From the NCBI GenBank assembly GCA_015489175.1, contig WGAI01000067.1, forward strand, positions 1-64,000: a stretch of DNA of 64,000 nucleotides. The letters run 5' to 3'. This stretch comes from Caldifarciminota bacterium (GTDB lineage Bacteria > Hydrothermota > Hydrothermia > B15-G9). Position 1 is the first letter of the stretch; each line of letters opens with the position of its first letter. The position numbers and the translations under genes were made by a program. Shown here piece after piece: positions 56,017-64,000 of the stretch. The notes below the pieces were generated by a model. It saw only the letters and a program-made list of their open reading frames with translations, was not told where the DNA came from and made no database searches.

Positions 56017-57364
56017 CTTCTTTTTTCTTGACCTTGATTTTCAATCCTTTAACGGCTTCCACAACGACAATTGTTCCCACAGGCAGCGGTTCGTCACTGT
56101 AAGCCTGCCACAGCTCGCCGTGGACGAGGACCATGCCTCCGCGAGGCGTTACATCCTGTTTAACTACTCCCTCTTCGCCTATCAGGCCTTCCATTCCGGT
56201 GACAGGTTTTCGCCTCATGACCTGAACAGCCTTGAAAATGACGAGGAAGAAAAGCGCTGCTGTAAGCGCAACGAACAGGGCGATCGTGCTGTAAGAAACC
56301 CTGAATATCGGGTTTAAGTTTTTGTTAAACAATAAAATAGACCCCATAGTCAACGATATAAGCCCTCCTATGGCCAGCACACCATGCGATTGTATGTAAA
56401 TCTCAGCGATGAAAAGCGCGAGTGCGAAAACCATGAGTGCGACGCCTGCGTAGTTGACGGGCAGTGTCTGAAAGGCGTAAAGCGCTAAAATCATGGAAAT
56501 TCCGCCGATCACGCCCGGAAAGATAGCGCCTGGGTGCGACAGCTCGAATATCAGCCCGTAGATGCCGATCATAAAGAGGATGTATGCGATGGATGGGTTC
56601 GCCAGGACCATCAAGAGCCTTTCCCTGAACGACATCGGCATATCGATTGTGTTTGCTGATGCGGTGTGAAGCCTGACATACCGGTTTTTTGTCTTTACGA
56701 CTTTGTTGTCAACAGAATCCAAAAGCTCATAGACATCTGTGGCTATCAGGTCGATAACATTCATCTGAAGCGCTTCATCTGCGGTCAGTGTTTCCGAGCT
56801 GCGGACGGCTTTTTCAGCCCATTTGATGTTGCGGCCGCGCTCCTTCGCAATCGATTTTATGAATGCAACGGCGTCGTTCTCGATCTTTTTCATCATCACC
56901 GGATCGACCTTTGTGCTGTCCGAACCACCCTGAAACACTGGATGAGCCGCGCCAATATGTGTGCCGGGTGCCATTGCCGCTATGTTGGCCGCCATCGTGA
57001 TGAATACGCCTGCCGACGCCGCCCGCGCACCTCGTGGATAGACGAACACGGCTATCGGCACGGTTGAGTTGAGCATGGATTCGACCATGATATGGGTGCT
57101 TTCATAAAGCCCGCCCGGCGTGTCCATCTTGAATATCACCAATTGGGCGTCACTGCGCTCGGCTTCCTCTATGACTCTTTGCATGTATTCGGACACGACC
57201 GGGTTTATAACCCCGTTGATCTCGCCCACGAACACCGGACCGTCTAAATCAACTGTATCCTGAACTATAAAAAGATCAGTATCACCCTGAATCAGGAAAA
57301 AATTGGTATCACCAAAAGCGAAAAAGCTGAGTGCCAAATAAGTGATTAAATGCAAGTGCAGCAT
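56003..57364 (-). CDS. NfeD family membrane-bound serine protease
   Basis: 453 aa. After the N-terminal leader lies a ClpP-like protease domain (KMDTPGGLYESTHIMVESML; GARAASAGVFITMAAN with likely nucleophile Ser in ASAG; GTHIGAAHPV), then about 4-5 TM segments (IAYILFMIGIYGLIFELS), and a C-terminal OB-fold NfeD domain (GMEGLIGEEGVVKQDVTPRG). Such proteins cleave membrane partners such as stomatin-like proteins. No stomatin gene is adjacent. The start follows the aminotransferase stop by one base. Confidence 0.92.
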   Translation of the reverse strand: MLHLHLITYLALSFFAFGDTNFFLIQGDTDLFIVQDTVDLDGPVFVGEINGVINPVVSEYMQRVIEEAERSDAQLVIFKMDTPGGLYESTHIMVESMLNSTVPIAVFVYPRGARAASAGVFITMAANIAAMAPGTHIGAAHPVFQGGSDSTKVDPVMMKKIENDAVAFIKSIAKERGRNIKWAEKAVRSSETLTADEALQMNVIDLIATDVYELLDSVDNKVVKTKNRYVRLHTASANTIDMPMSFRERLLMVLANPSIAYILFMIGIYGLIFELSHPGAIFPGVIGGISMILALYAFQTLPVNYAGVALMVFALALFIAEIYIQSHGVLAIGGLISLTMGSILLFNKNLNPIFRVSYSTIALFVALTAALFFLVIFKAVQVMRRKPVTGMEGLIGEEGVVKQDVTPRGGMVLVHGELWQAYSDEPLPVGTIVVVEAVKGLKIKVKKKEDASD

Positions 57365-57365
57365 C

Positions 57366-58559
57366 TCATTTTTCTTTTTGTTTCAGGTTGAATACATATT
57401 CGGCGGCCTTCACGATCTTTTGGGCGCCCTTACGCAGGTTTTCCTCAGAAGTTGCATAGGAGATTCTTATATAACCCTCGCCGTAAAGCCCGAACGCCGA
57501 TCCCGGCAGAACGGACACGCCATATCTGTCGAGGAGGATGTCGGTGAATTCGTAAGATGAAATTCCAAGCTTTTTGATGTTGGGAAACAGGTAAAATGCT
57601 CCTCTTGGCTGCTTGACGGTTATGTGCTTGGATTCTTCAAGTATTGAGATAAGCAAATCTCTGCGTTGCCTAAATTTTTCCACCATCCACCTCACAGGCT
57701 CCTGATCGCCCTTGAGAGCGGCTATGCCTGCCATCTGGACGAAAGGCGCAACGCAGGACACCGTTTCAGTTTGGAGTTTGATGATCTTGGGAATAATCTC
57801 GTCGGGAACGATGCCGTATCCAAGACGCCATCCGGTCATGGCATACGCCTTTGAAAAGCCATCGACGACGACGGTCCTTTCCTTCATCTTCGGGAGCGTG
57901 GCGATCGAAACATGCTCTCCTTCATAGAGCTGTCTTGAGTAGATTTCGTCGGATATGATGACGAGGTTGTATTTCTCAGCGATTTCGGCCACAGCCTCAA
58001 AATCTTTCATTGTGAGGATCGAGCCAGTGGGGTTGTGCGGCGTGTTCAGGATAATTATCCGCGTTCTGGATGATATGATGGATTCCAATTTATCGACATC
58101 GAGCGCAAAGTCATTTTCCTCTTTGAGCTCAAGTGGAACCGGTTTGGCACCAGCGAGTTTGATCATTGAGCGATATGAAGTATAGCCCGGATCCGGATAG
58201 ATGACCTCATCGCCTTTCTGAGAGAGAACCATGATCGTGAAGAAAATCATCGGTTTGGCGCCCGGCGTAACGACGATGTTGTCGGGTGACGCGTCGATAC
58301 CTTTCCTTGTTTTCTCATCCTCTGCGATTGCCTCTCTCAATTCGAGAAGGCCCTGTGGAGGCGCGTAATGGGTCAGGTTATCGTCGAGGGCCTTCTTAGC
58401 TGCCTCTTTGATATGTTCCGGAGTGTCGAAATCAGGCTCTCCGACTTCGAGGTGTATGATCTCTCTACCGCTTCGCTCCAGTTCTTTTGCCTTTCTGAGC
58501 ATGTCAAATGACGACTTGGAGAGCCCCTTCATCCTGTCAGCTGTATGAAAATGGCTCAT
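57366..58559 (-). CDS. PLP-dependent class I/II aminotransferase
   Basis: 397 aa. HLEVGEPDFDTPEHIKEAAK, NTPHNPTG, SDEIYSRQLYEG and GFSKAYAMTGWRLGYG (with the PLP-binding Lys) are aspartate aminotransferase family signatures, followed by the RISYA segment near the C terminus. It is likely an aspartate or broad-specificity aminotransferase in amino acid metabolism. I chose ATG 58559 because AAGGAGG lies 5 nt upstream; the open frame extends to 58619, through a hairpin region. Confidence 0.93.
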   Translation of the reverse strand: MSHFHTADRMKGLSKSSFDMLRKAKELERSGREIIHLEVGEPDFDTPEHIKEAAKKALDDNLTHYAPPQGLLELREAIAEDEKTRKGIDASPDNIVVTPGAKPMIFFTIMVLSQKGDEVIYPDPGYTSYRSMIKLAGAKPVPLELKEENDFALDVDKLESIISSRTRIIILNTPHNPTGSILTMKDFEAVAEIAEKYNLVIISDEIYSRQLYEGEHVSIATLPKMKERTVVVDGFSKAYAMTGWRLGYGIVPDEIIPKIIKLQTETVSCVAPFVQMAGIAALKGDQEPVRWMVEKFRQRRDLLISILEESKHITVKQPRGAFYLFPNIKKLGISSYEFTDILLDRYGVSVLPGSAFGLYGEGYIRISYATSEENLRKGAQKIVKAAEYVFNLKQKEK

Positions 58560-58584
58560 ATCGCCTCCTTGTTTTAGTTCAAAA

Positions 58585-58616
58585 CCCTTTCGGGAGGGAC
58601 AACCTCCGCAAAAGGG
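58585..58616 (-). terminator. Hairpin with T4 before the aminotransferase
   Basis: On the minus strand CCCTTT pairs with AAAGGG outside, and GGAGG with CCTCC inside, followed by TTTT. It sits between the 804-aa gene and the aminotransferase start and may end the upstream transcript or attenuate the next one. Confidence 0.5.
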
Positions 58617-58666
58617 CAATCAAATGAACACCAGATAATGCTCGGGGTAACCTTTTGAAAAACAGC

Positions 58667-61081
58667 TTATTCAAGTCTTATTTTGACTCTTGGTTTGCGT
58701 ATGATTTCACCGGTTTTCTTTGACCTGAAGCCTCTGGCTATCACATCGATGACAACCTGCCTCGTGCCGAACCCCTCCACATCCCATACTTCTACATTTT
58801 CAGCTTCCTCATCGGTAAGTGGTCTATTCATAGGAACCTCTATCTCTTCAATTCCAAGTAAGTTAAGGAATTCATCAAGCCTCTGTTTCATCTGTGGATG
58901 AGCTGACATCGCATCGATCAACGGCAAGTAATCTTTGTAGTTCAACTCCTCTTCGATGTATTTTAGTGCTTCTGTAAGATCCTCGATGCTGGCCTCCAGT
59001 GCTTCAAATTCCATTCTGAGCTCTGCAGTCTCCGGTACCTGACCTGAGGCCACATCCTTTAAGACGCGCACTTGATTTTTGATCCTGTCCCATCCCTCGG
59101 CTATGTCAAGGAATTTCTGATAAGTATGCTGAAGTGCGAGTTTTTTGCTGGGCTCCGTTTCGCTCTCAATCATGCTTCTCGCAAGTATAGCGGCTTTGAG
59201 CATCGGGTTATCTTGCAACTTCTTGAGTTTCTGAGCAATTTCTGCCAGCATAGCCCGTATATTCTCAGGTTTCCTCTCAGGTGGCCTTGTAATTTCCTCA
59301 GGTTGGGGCGGTATCTGTTCGATTTCTGGCTGCTCGATTCTCGGTTGTTCGACTTCTTGAGGCTGTGCAGGTTCCGTCGGTGAAATCTCGATTATAGGCT
59401 CATTGTTAGGTGACAATGTGGATTCTGTTTCTACAGGTTTTACAGTGCTTGGGCCGAGTTCCTCGAACATCTCAGATGCTTCAGGCGGATTGCCGGCCAA
59501 TTCTGTCTCATAAGATGGATAAGACTCTTCTTTTATAGTTCCAGGCTGAACAGGTTGTGGCGCCTGGATAGGAGCGGCTGCCGCATGGGTTGAGATGAAT
59601 TCTTTGACTTCCCGCAATTGGGTTCTTAGCTCCCCATTAAGCCTTGCAATTGCGTCCTCGGTGCTTTCTTTCACATCGTTTGTAGAACTATCGATCTGCA
59701 CAGAAAGGGCCTGAACCAGTGTAAGCAGCCTGTTTATATTTTCTGACAATTTGGAGAATTGCGTGTCGAGTTGGGGCGAAACAGAGCTTTCAGTCGGCTT
59801 GTTGCTCAGCTCCTGAATAGTGCCCTTCAGGTCGTCGATAATGACATCAAAGTCCCTAATTTTTCTGTTTATCTTCGATACGCGGCTGTATGTGAGATAC
59901 AGGAAGATGAGGATGGCGAGTAGGGCTATGATGAAGATGATAAGCAACGGTGTGCTGATGCCGCCACCTCCACCGCCACCCGAAGGAGTCCCTTCATCTA
60001 TGGTGATAACTTCAGGTGATTCTTCACCGCCACCTCCACCGGTTTCGGTTGGAGTGGCCTCCATACCGCCTTCTGGAGGGGCAGCAGCTTCGCCGGTGGG
60101 TTGCGTTGTGTAGCCGAGTCCAGAGACCGGAGATACCTGAACGACGGACTGCATGCTCTTGCCGCCATTAAAGTAGAGGTAAACACCGACTACCTCTGAC
60201 CCTATCATGTTTTTGATGTCATCGGTGGTGGCGAAGGACAGGCCGATACTGTCAACGCCGTTGATCTCTTTGGGCAGCGGATCGATTACGGAGTAGGCGC
60301 CTTCGTATCCAATTATCTCTATGGAATCGAGTGTAACCTTCTGGTTGCTTTGCAAAACCAGATAGACCATTTCAGATGTAACTGTGAGTCTGAGCGGTTT
60401 TATCAGCGATGTATCAATTCCAGTGCCCATTCCGCCTGGTGTTTCAACTCCTCCTGCCCCCTCAGCAGGTGAAACAACGGCTCCACCGCCGCCTCCTGTC
60501 ATGAGAGCAGCAAAGTCCGGGTCGGAAAACGCTTTCCTCAACGACCGTTTTACAGTTTGCGGTTTGACTTTGCTATCAGGTATTACGAAAAATGATTTAG
60601 CTGCAATGTAATAAGGGTCTTTGTCAGTCATTTTTTTGTAATTGACTATCACTATTGTCCCATCGCTATATGGAATTTCGTTTTTCTTTTGGGGAAAGTT
60701 CAAGGCAAGGAGGGTAATGATTTTCTTGGTTGTTTTGTCAAGACCCCTGTATTTTGTTTTATGTTTTGCCTTTGTGTTTAAAAGATTCTCAAAAGAGTTT
60801 ACCGTTATTTTCTGGCCATCCGGAACAGTTATGCCCTCAGATGACAGAAGTGCAACCCAGAAGTTATGGTTTTTGGATAGCCAGTTCTGTTTCTCTGGAT
60901 CGAAGAGTCTTGCGCGTGGAGTATTGGAGGGGTTTTCCGACACAATCTTCATCGCTTTCCCAATGCGAACCCAGAAGACTGCTGAATCGCTTCTCACAAT
61001 GAAGGCTTTGTTTATGTCGTAAACTACAAAATAATTTGTAGCATTTACCAAACTTAAGAATATTAAGGTCACCCCGAGCAT
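58667..61081 (-). CDS. Large single-pass membrane protein of unknown function
   Basis: 804 aa. A signal peptide (MLGVTLIFLSLVNA) leads into two extracytoplasmic domains (about 15-190 and 230-330) separated by Gly/Pro-rich linkers. One TM segment (LLIIFIIALLAILIFLYL, about 382-402) follows, then a coiled coil (INRKIRDFDVIIDDLKGTIQ), a long Pro/Glu/Gln-rich linker, and a conserved-looking C-terminal domain (about 620-804; EIAQKLKKLQDNPMLKAAIL; QVVIDVIARGFRSKKTGEII). So it spans periplasm to cytoplasm. I do not recognise a family. Preceded by AAAAAGGAGG and a TATAAT (61148-61153). It lies between the outer-membrane barrel and aminotransferase genes. Confidence 0.8.
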   Translation of the reverse strand: MLGVTLIFLSLVNATNYFVVYDINKAFIVRSDSAVFWVRIGKAMKIVSENPSNTPRARLFDPEKQNWLSKNHNFWVALLSSEGITVPDGQKITVNSFENLLNTKAKHKTKYRGLDKTTKKIITLLALNFPQKKNEIPYSDGTIVIVNYKKMTDKDPYYIAAKSFFVIPDSKVKPQTVKRSLRKAFSDPDFAALMTGGGGGAVVSPAEGAGGVETPGGMGTGIDTSLIKPLRLTVTSEMVYLVLQSNQKVTLDSIEIIGYEGAYSVIDPLPKEINGVDSIGLSFATTDDIKNMIGSEVVGVYLYFNGGKSMQSVVQVSPVSGLGYTTQPTGEAAAPPEGGMEATPTETGGGGGEESPEVITIDEGTPSGGGGGGGISTPLLIIFIIALLAILIFLYLTYSRVSKINRKIRDFDVIIDDLKGTIQELSNKPTESSVSPQLDTQFSKLSENINRLLTLVQALSVQIDSSTNDVKESTEDAIARLNGELRTQLREVKEFISTHAAAAPIQAPQPVQPGTIKEESYPSYETELAGNPPEASEMFEELGPSTVKPVETESTLSPNNEPIIEISPTEPAQPQEVEQPRIEQPEIEQIPPQPEEITRPPERKPENIRAMLAEIAQKLKKLQDNPMLKAAILARSMIESETEPSKKLALQHTYQKFLDIAEGWDRIKNQVRVLKDVASGQVPETAELRMEFEALEASIEDLTEALKYIEEELNYKDYLPLIDAMSAHPQMKQRLDEFLNLLGIEEIEVPMNRPLTDEEAENVEVWDVEGFGTRQVVIDVIARGFRSKKTGEIIRKPRVKIRLE

Positions 61082-61147
61082 GAAAGGCCTCCTTTTTGTT
61101 GCTTTATTTTAATGTTTTTTTCTCTGACACTGCAAGGCTTGGAAATC

Positions 61148-61153
61148 ATTATA
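61148..61153 (-). promoter_or_regulatory. -10 box upstream of the 804-aa protein gene
   Basis: TATAAT on the minus strand 67 bp before the start; no good -35 box is seen at 16-18 bp, so this is a weak candidate. Confidence 0.3.
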
Positions 61154-61209
61154 GGCTATTTGGATATGTTCAGTATTGAGCATGGGCACCTTTAAAACGG
61201 AACTGGATA

Positions 61210-62547
61210 TTATCTGAGCCAAATGACTTGTGCCAGATACTTTCTGCCTTCTAATTTTCTGTCGCCGTAAACGGCAGCTGTAACCCCCGTTGCGTTCTCA
61301 ACACCTAACTTGAAATGGAGGTTGTAGGGAAGTCCCAAAGCCACATAGCCGTTTGCGATGTAGTAAGGTTCTCTTAAATGTTCTTCATCGGTTTTTGTAG
61401 GGCCTATGTAACCACCGTCTATCTCCAGACTTAAAAGCTTATATCGCAAAACAGAGTGGAGTTTGGCAGAATATTCTGGCACGAAGAAAACGCCCTCATC
61501 AAATACTGTGTAATATGCCGATGCCGAAATTTCTATGTGTTTCATCTTCCAATTCAGCGTCAGGGTGGGACAGAAAAGCCGATAGCCACCTGCGGAATAA
61601 AGATATGGCACATCATTACCTTTTCGGAAAATTCTGCCTTCGCCATGCTCGTAAACGCCGGATAACCTGATGGAGGCCTCCTTTATAGGTTTCATCTCAA
61701 TTACAGCTTCCCCTTTCATCGCAAATTCAGAATCTGAAATCGAATCAAGTTCTGTGGCCATGAAGTCAAAGAATGGAATTGATGGGATGCCCGCGCGATA
61801 GCCCCACTTGACCTTAACGAACAGGTTCCTTGTGCCGTAGTATTGCATTTCTATTGTTGGTAATATGTTATGTTTTTTGTAAGGCTTGGTAAGTGTAAAA
61901 CCAGGAGCCAGCAAAAGGCCGCCCGGCAAGATCCATCTGAGGTTGTAATTGGCCTTGAAATCTGAATTTGAATGATGGAAAGAATACTCGAACTTACTGG
62001 AGAAGACATTTATAAGATGCCTTGTGGCTGGGAGTATCAATTTTGCTGATACGGACGATTTCGGGTATAACAATGAGTTTCGCCTGTCGCCTATCTGTAT
62101 TGCGTGGATGTCGGTGTAAAATCCGATAAACACGCTGTCGCTTCTGAATTCAAATATACCTATGTGTATGTTGCCACCGTAAGCGTATCTGTCGTTTCTA
62201 CGCCAGTAATGCAGGTCATAGCCACCTTCAACTCCGCTCGATCTCAACACAAATTTCATTTTTGAGAAAGCAGAGTCAAACTGAGAGAAGTCATAACCTC
62301 TCAGCAAATTAGCCTTTAAAAGGAAAGTCTTTGGGGTGGAAAAGTTGAACGACATCCCCCTGTCTTCCCACAGGTGCAAGCCAACCATGTATTGTGAATT
62401 GTATTCGGATTTGTATTCGTAAGCCGGAAGCGGTGGAGGAATAATATGCATCAATTTCAATGGAGTTAGTGTGTCAAACGGTATTGGAGGATATTTTGGG
62501 TGGAAAAACATAGCCGTGATAAGCAGATAATATCCAATACTGCTCAT
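61210..62547 (-). CDS. Putative outer-membrane beta-barrel protein
   Basis: 445 aa with a hydrophobic N-terminal leader (MSSIGYYLLITAMFF) and a Pro-rich segment. The rest shows many amphipathic alternating strands with aromatic ends (YGGNIHIGIFEFRSDSVFIG; RNLFVKVKWGYRAGIPSIPF; HFKLGVENATGVTAAVYGD), ending in an odd but aromatic AQVIWLR, as expected of outer-membrane barrels. Its start overlaps the lptF/G-like stop (ATGA), so it is translated together with that gene. This hints at an envelope or lipid transport role, but no known family is clear. Confidence 0.7.
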   Translation of the reverse strand: MSSIGYYLLITAMFFHPKYPPIPFDTLTPLKLMHIIPPPLPAYEYKSEYNSQYMVGLHLWEDRGMSFNFSTPKTFLLKANLLRGYDFSQFDSAFSKMKFVLRSSGVEGGYDLHYWRRNDRYAYGGNIHIGIFEFRSDSVFIGFYTDIHAIQIGDRRNSLLYPKSSVSAKLILPATRHLINVFSSKFEYSFHHSNSDFKANYNLRWILPGGLLLAPGFTLTKPYKKHNILPTIEMQYYGTRNLFVKVKWGYRAGIPSIPFFDFMATELDSISDSEFAMKGEAVIEMKPIKEASIRLSGVYEHGEGRIFRKGNDVPYLYSAGGYRLFCPTLTLNWKMKHIEISASAYYTVFDEGVFFVPEYSAKLHSVLRYKLLSLEIDGGYIGPTKTDEEHLREPYYIANGYVALGLPYNLHFKLGVENATGVTAAVYGDRKLEGRKYLAQVIWLR

Positions 62548-63701
62548 GCCTTTTCCTCCTTAATGGACAAAATTGCACCGATAATGGCTGTTACAATGTT
62601 TGGGAGCCAGCTTGCGATGTAAGGGTTCATCATACCCTTTTTGGCGAAATCCTCACTTGCAATCATTATAATGTAGTAAAAAGTAAACACCAGAAATGAG
62701 ATGCCGAAAGCTGTCCCGTAGCCGCCACGTCGTGCAATTGTGGCTATCGGCACGGCTATCAGGACAAAAACAATGCCCGCAAACGCAAGTGAGATCCTTT
62801 TGTTGAACTCTACTATGAGCCTTGATTTTTTTGTCCTGAGCCAATTGGCCTCTACAGTGTCTCTCGCAGTAGCAGGGTTTATCTCGCGGATTTCCTTGAG
62901 AAGCTGTCTCGCCTTGCGTTCGCGCGGACTTCTGTATTTGCTTTTAACGCTTGCCATTTCCTCAGATATAGGAATTTTGACGATGTGGCGTGTGAATTTA
63001 ACCGTCCTGTAAAGCTGGAGATCAGGAGAAGTGGGTTCGTGTATCTCTCCGTCTATCATAATCATGATGATGGTGTCCCCCTTTGTGATTAGCCTTCCGT
63101 ATTTTGCGATTATTACACGGACTATGCCGTTTTTTAGGGGTTCGTTTAGTTTGATGCCAAACAATTCCGATGTGCGCTCATTCTTGCGCTCCACGAAAAT
63201 TCGATAATCCTTTATCTGGGTGAACCTGCCTGCCTCGATCTGAGAGATGGGCTTCTTGCGTGAGATTTCGGATAGCAGCATTCTGAGCCTGTAATTGGAC
63301 TCCGGTGATACCTCAAGGTTGAACCATGTCATGAAGATGAAAAGCAGGAACGCTGCTGCCAGAGGCGCCAGCGCTAATCGTCTCAAGCTTATGCCTAAAG
63401 ATTTGGCCGCAAGGGTCTCGAAGTCCTGAGACATCCTGCCATACACTACAAGCGAGGCAATCAAAACGCTCATGGGTACGCTCATCGTTAAGATGAATGC
63501 CAATAGGTAAATTACCAGCTTGCCGACCGTCAAAAGCGGCACATTTTTCCTTACCACAAGGTCAGCAAGCCTAATGAAATAGTCCAAAAGCATTATAAAC
63601 GACAGCACACCGATGCCACCGATGAACGGTGATATGTGCTCCTTGAGGATATATCTATCCAGAGTCGTTGGGAATTTCATCGAGCCGTTATGATTGGTCA
63701 A
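62544..63701 (-). CDS. LptF/LptG family lipopolysaccharide export permease
   Basis: 385 aa YjgP/YjgQ-type protein. N-terminal LDRYILKEHISPFIGGIGVL, three TM segments, a periplasmic beta-jellyroll (about 125-260; FTQIKDYRIFVERKNERTSE) and three further TM segments to the C terminus fit the family. LptF/G with LptB extract LPS from the inner membrane toward the outer membrane. Start is a TTG at 63701 with AGGCG upstream; ATG 63680 is the alternative. Only one paralogue is in the window, so F or G cannot be told. Confidence 0.88.
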   Translation of the reverse strand: MTNHNGSMKFPTTLDRYILKEHISPFIGGIGVLSFIMLLDYFIRLADLVVRKNVPLLTVGKLVIYLLAFILTMSVPMSVLIASLVVYGRMSQDFETLAAKSLGISLRRLALAPLAAAFLLFIFMTWFNLEVSPESNYRLRMLLSEISRKKPISQIEAGRFTQIKDYRIFVERKNERTSELFGIKLNEPLKNGIVRVIIAKYGRLITKGDTIIMIMIDGEIHEPTSPDLQLYRTVKFTRHIVKIPISEEMASVKSKYRSPRERKARQLLKEIREINPATARDTVEANWLRTKKSRLIVEFNKRISLAFAGIVFVLIAVPIATIARRGGYGTAFGISFLVFTFYYIIMIASEDFAKKGMMNPYIASWLPNIVTAIIGAILSIKEEKA

Positions 63702-63724
63702 ACTTCGCCTTTTGTCAATTTGCT

Positions 63725-63751
63725 ATTATACCGAATATAAAATGTTACCAA
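63725..63751 (-). promoter_or_regulatory. Candidate lptF/G promoter overlapping a MITE end
   Basis: TTGGTA (63751-63746), 15-bp spacer, TATAAT (63730-63725) on the minus strand. The -35 part overlaps the left end of the MITE-like remnant. Confidence 0.35.
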
Positions 63752-63927
63752 GAAAATGCTGACTTAGCGTTTGATAATGTCAATGTGAGCTGTATTAAGA
63801 GGGGAGGAAGAGATTTTGTTGTGCAGAGTATTTCATAGAAAGCTTTTAGGGAATGGTTTTTCCTTTATTTTGGCAACACTCATTTAGTTCAAGGTTTCTT
63901 TTCGGCAACATTTTAAATGAGTGATAA
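63738..63927. mobile_element. MITE-like remnant of the same IS family
   Basis: About 190 bp. The left end has TAAAATGTTACC and a second site GATAATGTCAATG; the right end has the inverted sites TTTTGGCAACACTCATTTAG and CGGCAACATTTTAAATGAGT. The outer 21 bp (63907-63927) equal the reverse complement of 2544-2564. There is no room for a transposase, so this is an internally deleted or non-autonomous copy. Confidence 0.65.
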
Positions 63928-63932
63928 CGACA

Positions 63933-63962
63933 TTGTTGGCATCCTGATATCCGCTTTATAAT
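63933..63962 (+). promoter_or_regulatory. Candidate promoter reading out of the window
   Basis: TTGTTG (63933-63938), 18-bp spacer, TATAAT (63957-63962), plus strand; it would serve a gene beyond the right edge. Confidence 0.4.
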
Positions 63963-64000
63963 TTAGACCGAACTCATGGATTGTAATAGGATTTGTTATT

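Noticed and set aside
2544-63927. The two inverted 21-bp termini could bound a 61-kb composite transposon.
   Set aside because: The segment holds core genes (glmS, rbfA, truB, accD), the flanks show no matching target duplication, and two independent copies of one IS family explain the ends.

Overview
The window looks like a chromosomal segment of an uncultured diderm bacterium of the FCB/candidate-phylum kind (WOR-3, TA06 or Hydrothermae-like). I place it by gene content only: an outer-membrane permease (LptF/G type), outer-membrane barrels, secreted proteases with T9SS-like or FlgD-like C-terminal domains, a PorV-like barrel, and a type IV pilus assembly cluster. Coding is dense, with ATGA start/stop overlaps, convergent overlaps, and sigma70-like promoters that often match consensus. 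No taxonomic marker is decisive.

Layout. 1-2350 (-): 5' part of a secreted gingipain-like C25 protease, running off the left edge. 2414-2488 (-): tRNA-Pro(CGG). 2544-3310: decayed insertion sequence with a multiply frameshifted transposase. 3548-5371 (+): glmS. 5380-12963 (-): an SLC12-type transporter, then a restriction-modification-like cassette between two 154-bp direct repeats, then a DUF47/PiT phosphate transport pair. 13265-15442 (+): secreted LVIVD propeller protein. 15549-16735 (+): rbfA-truB. 16732-18074 (-): HAD phosphatase and CDP-alcohol phosphatidyltransferase. 18233-20827: O-antigen polymerase/ligase-like protein and a flippase, convergent and overlapping. About 21.0 kb: a second transposase remnant.

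21464-49763 (+) is one long surface and pilus region. It holds a roadblock (MglB-like) protein, prepilin peptidase, a TPR protein, a GspE-N/DnaA-like AAA+ fusion, a PilM-PilN fusion, a lipoprotein, PilO, an AMIN protein and the secretin PilQ. These are followed by a 3,775-aa Ig-repeat protein, a PorV-like barrel, a Nudix hydrolase, an M28-like peptidase, a glycosidase-like protein and an M6 metalloprotease.

The right part (49923-63701) is mostly minus strand: an S9 peptidase, a MalK-type ABC ATPase, accD, rtcA, nfeD, an aminotransferase, a large unknown single-pass membrane protein, an outer-membrane barrel and lptF/G. A small PH-like membrane protein (52218-52610) lies among them on the plus strand. 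The window ends with a MITE-like remnant carrying the same 21-bp terminus as the left IS remnant.

How it fits together. The pilus genes encode the inner-membrane platform and outer-membrane secretin of a type IV pilus or related secretion machine. Just downstream are genes for very large or proteolytic surface proteins and a PorV-like barrel. Several secreted and cytoplasmic peptidases (C25, M6, M28, S9) suggest a protein-degrading lifestyle. The most notable points are the R-M cassette that duplicated 154 bp of a transporter-operon junction, the GspE-N/DnaA-like fusion inside the pilus cluster, and the six-fold, four-domain super-repeat of the giant protein.
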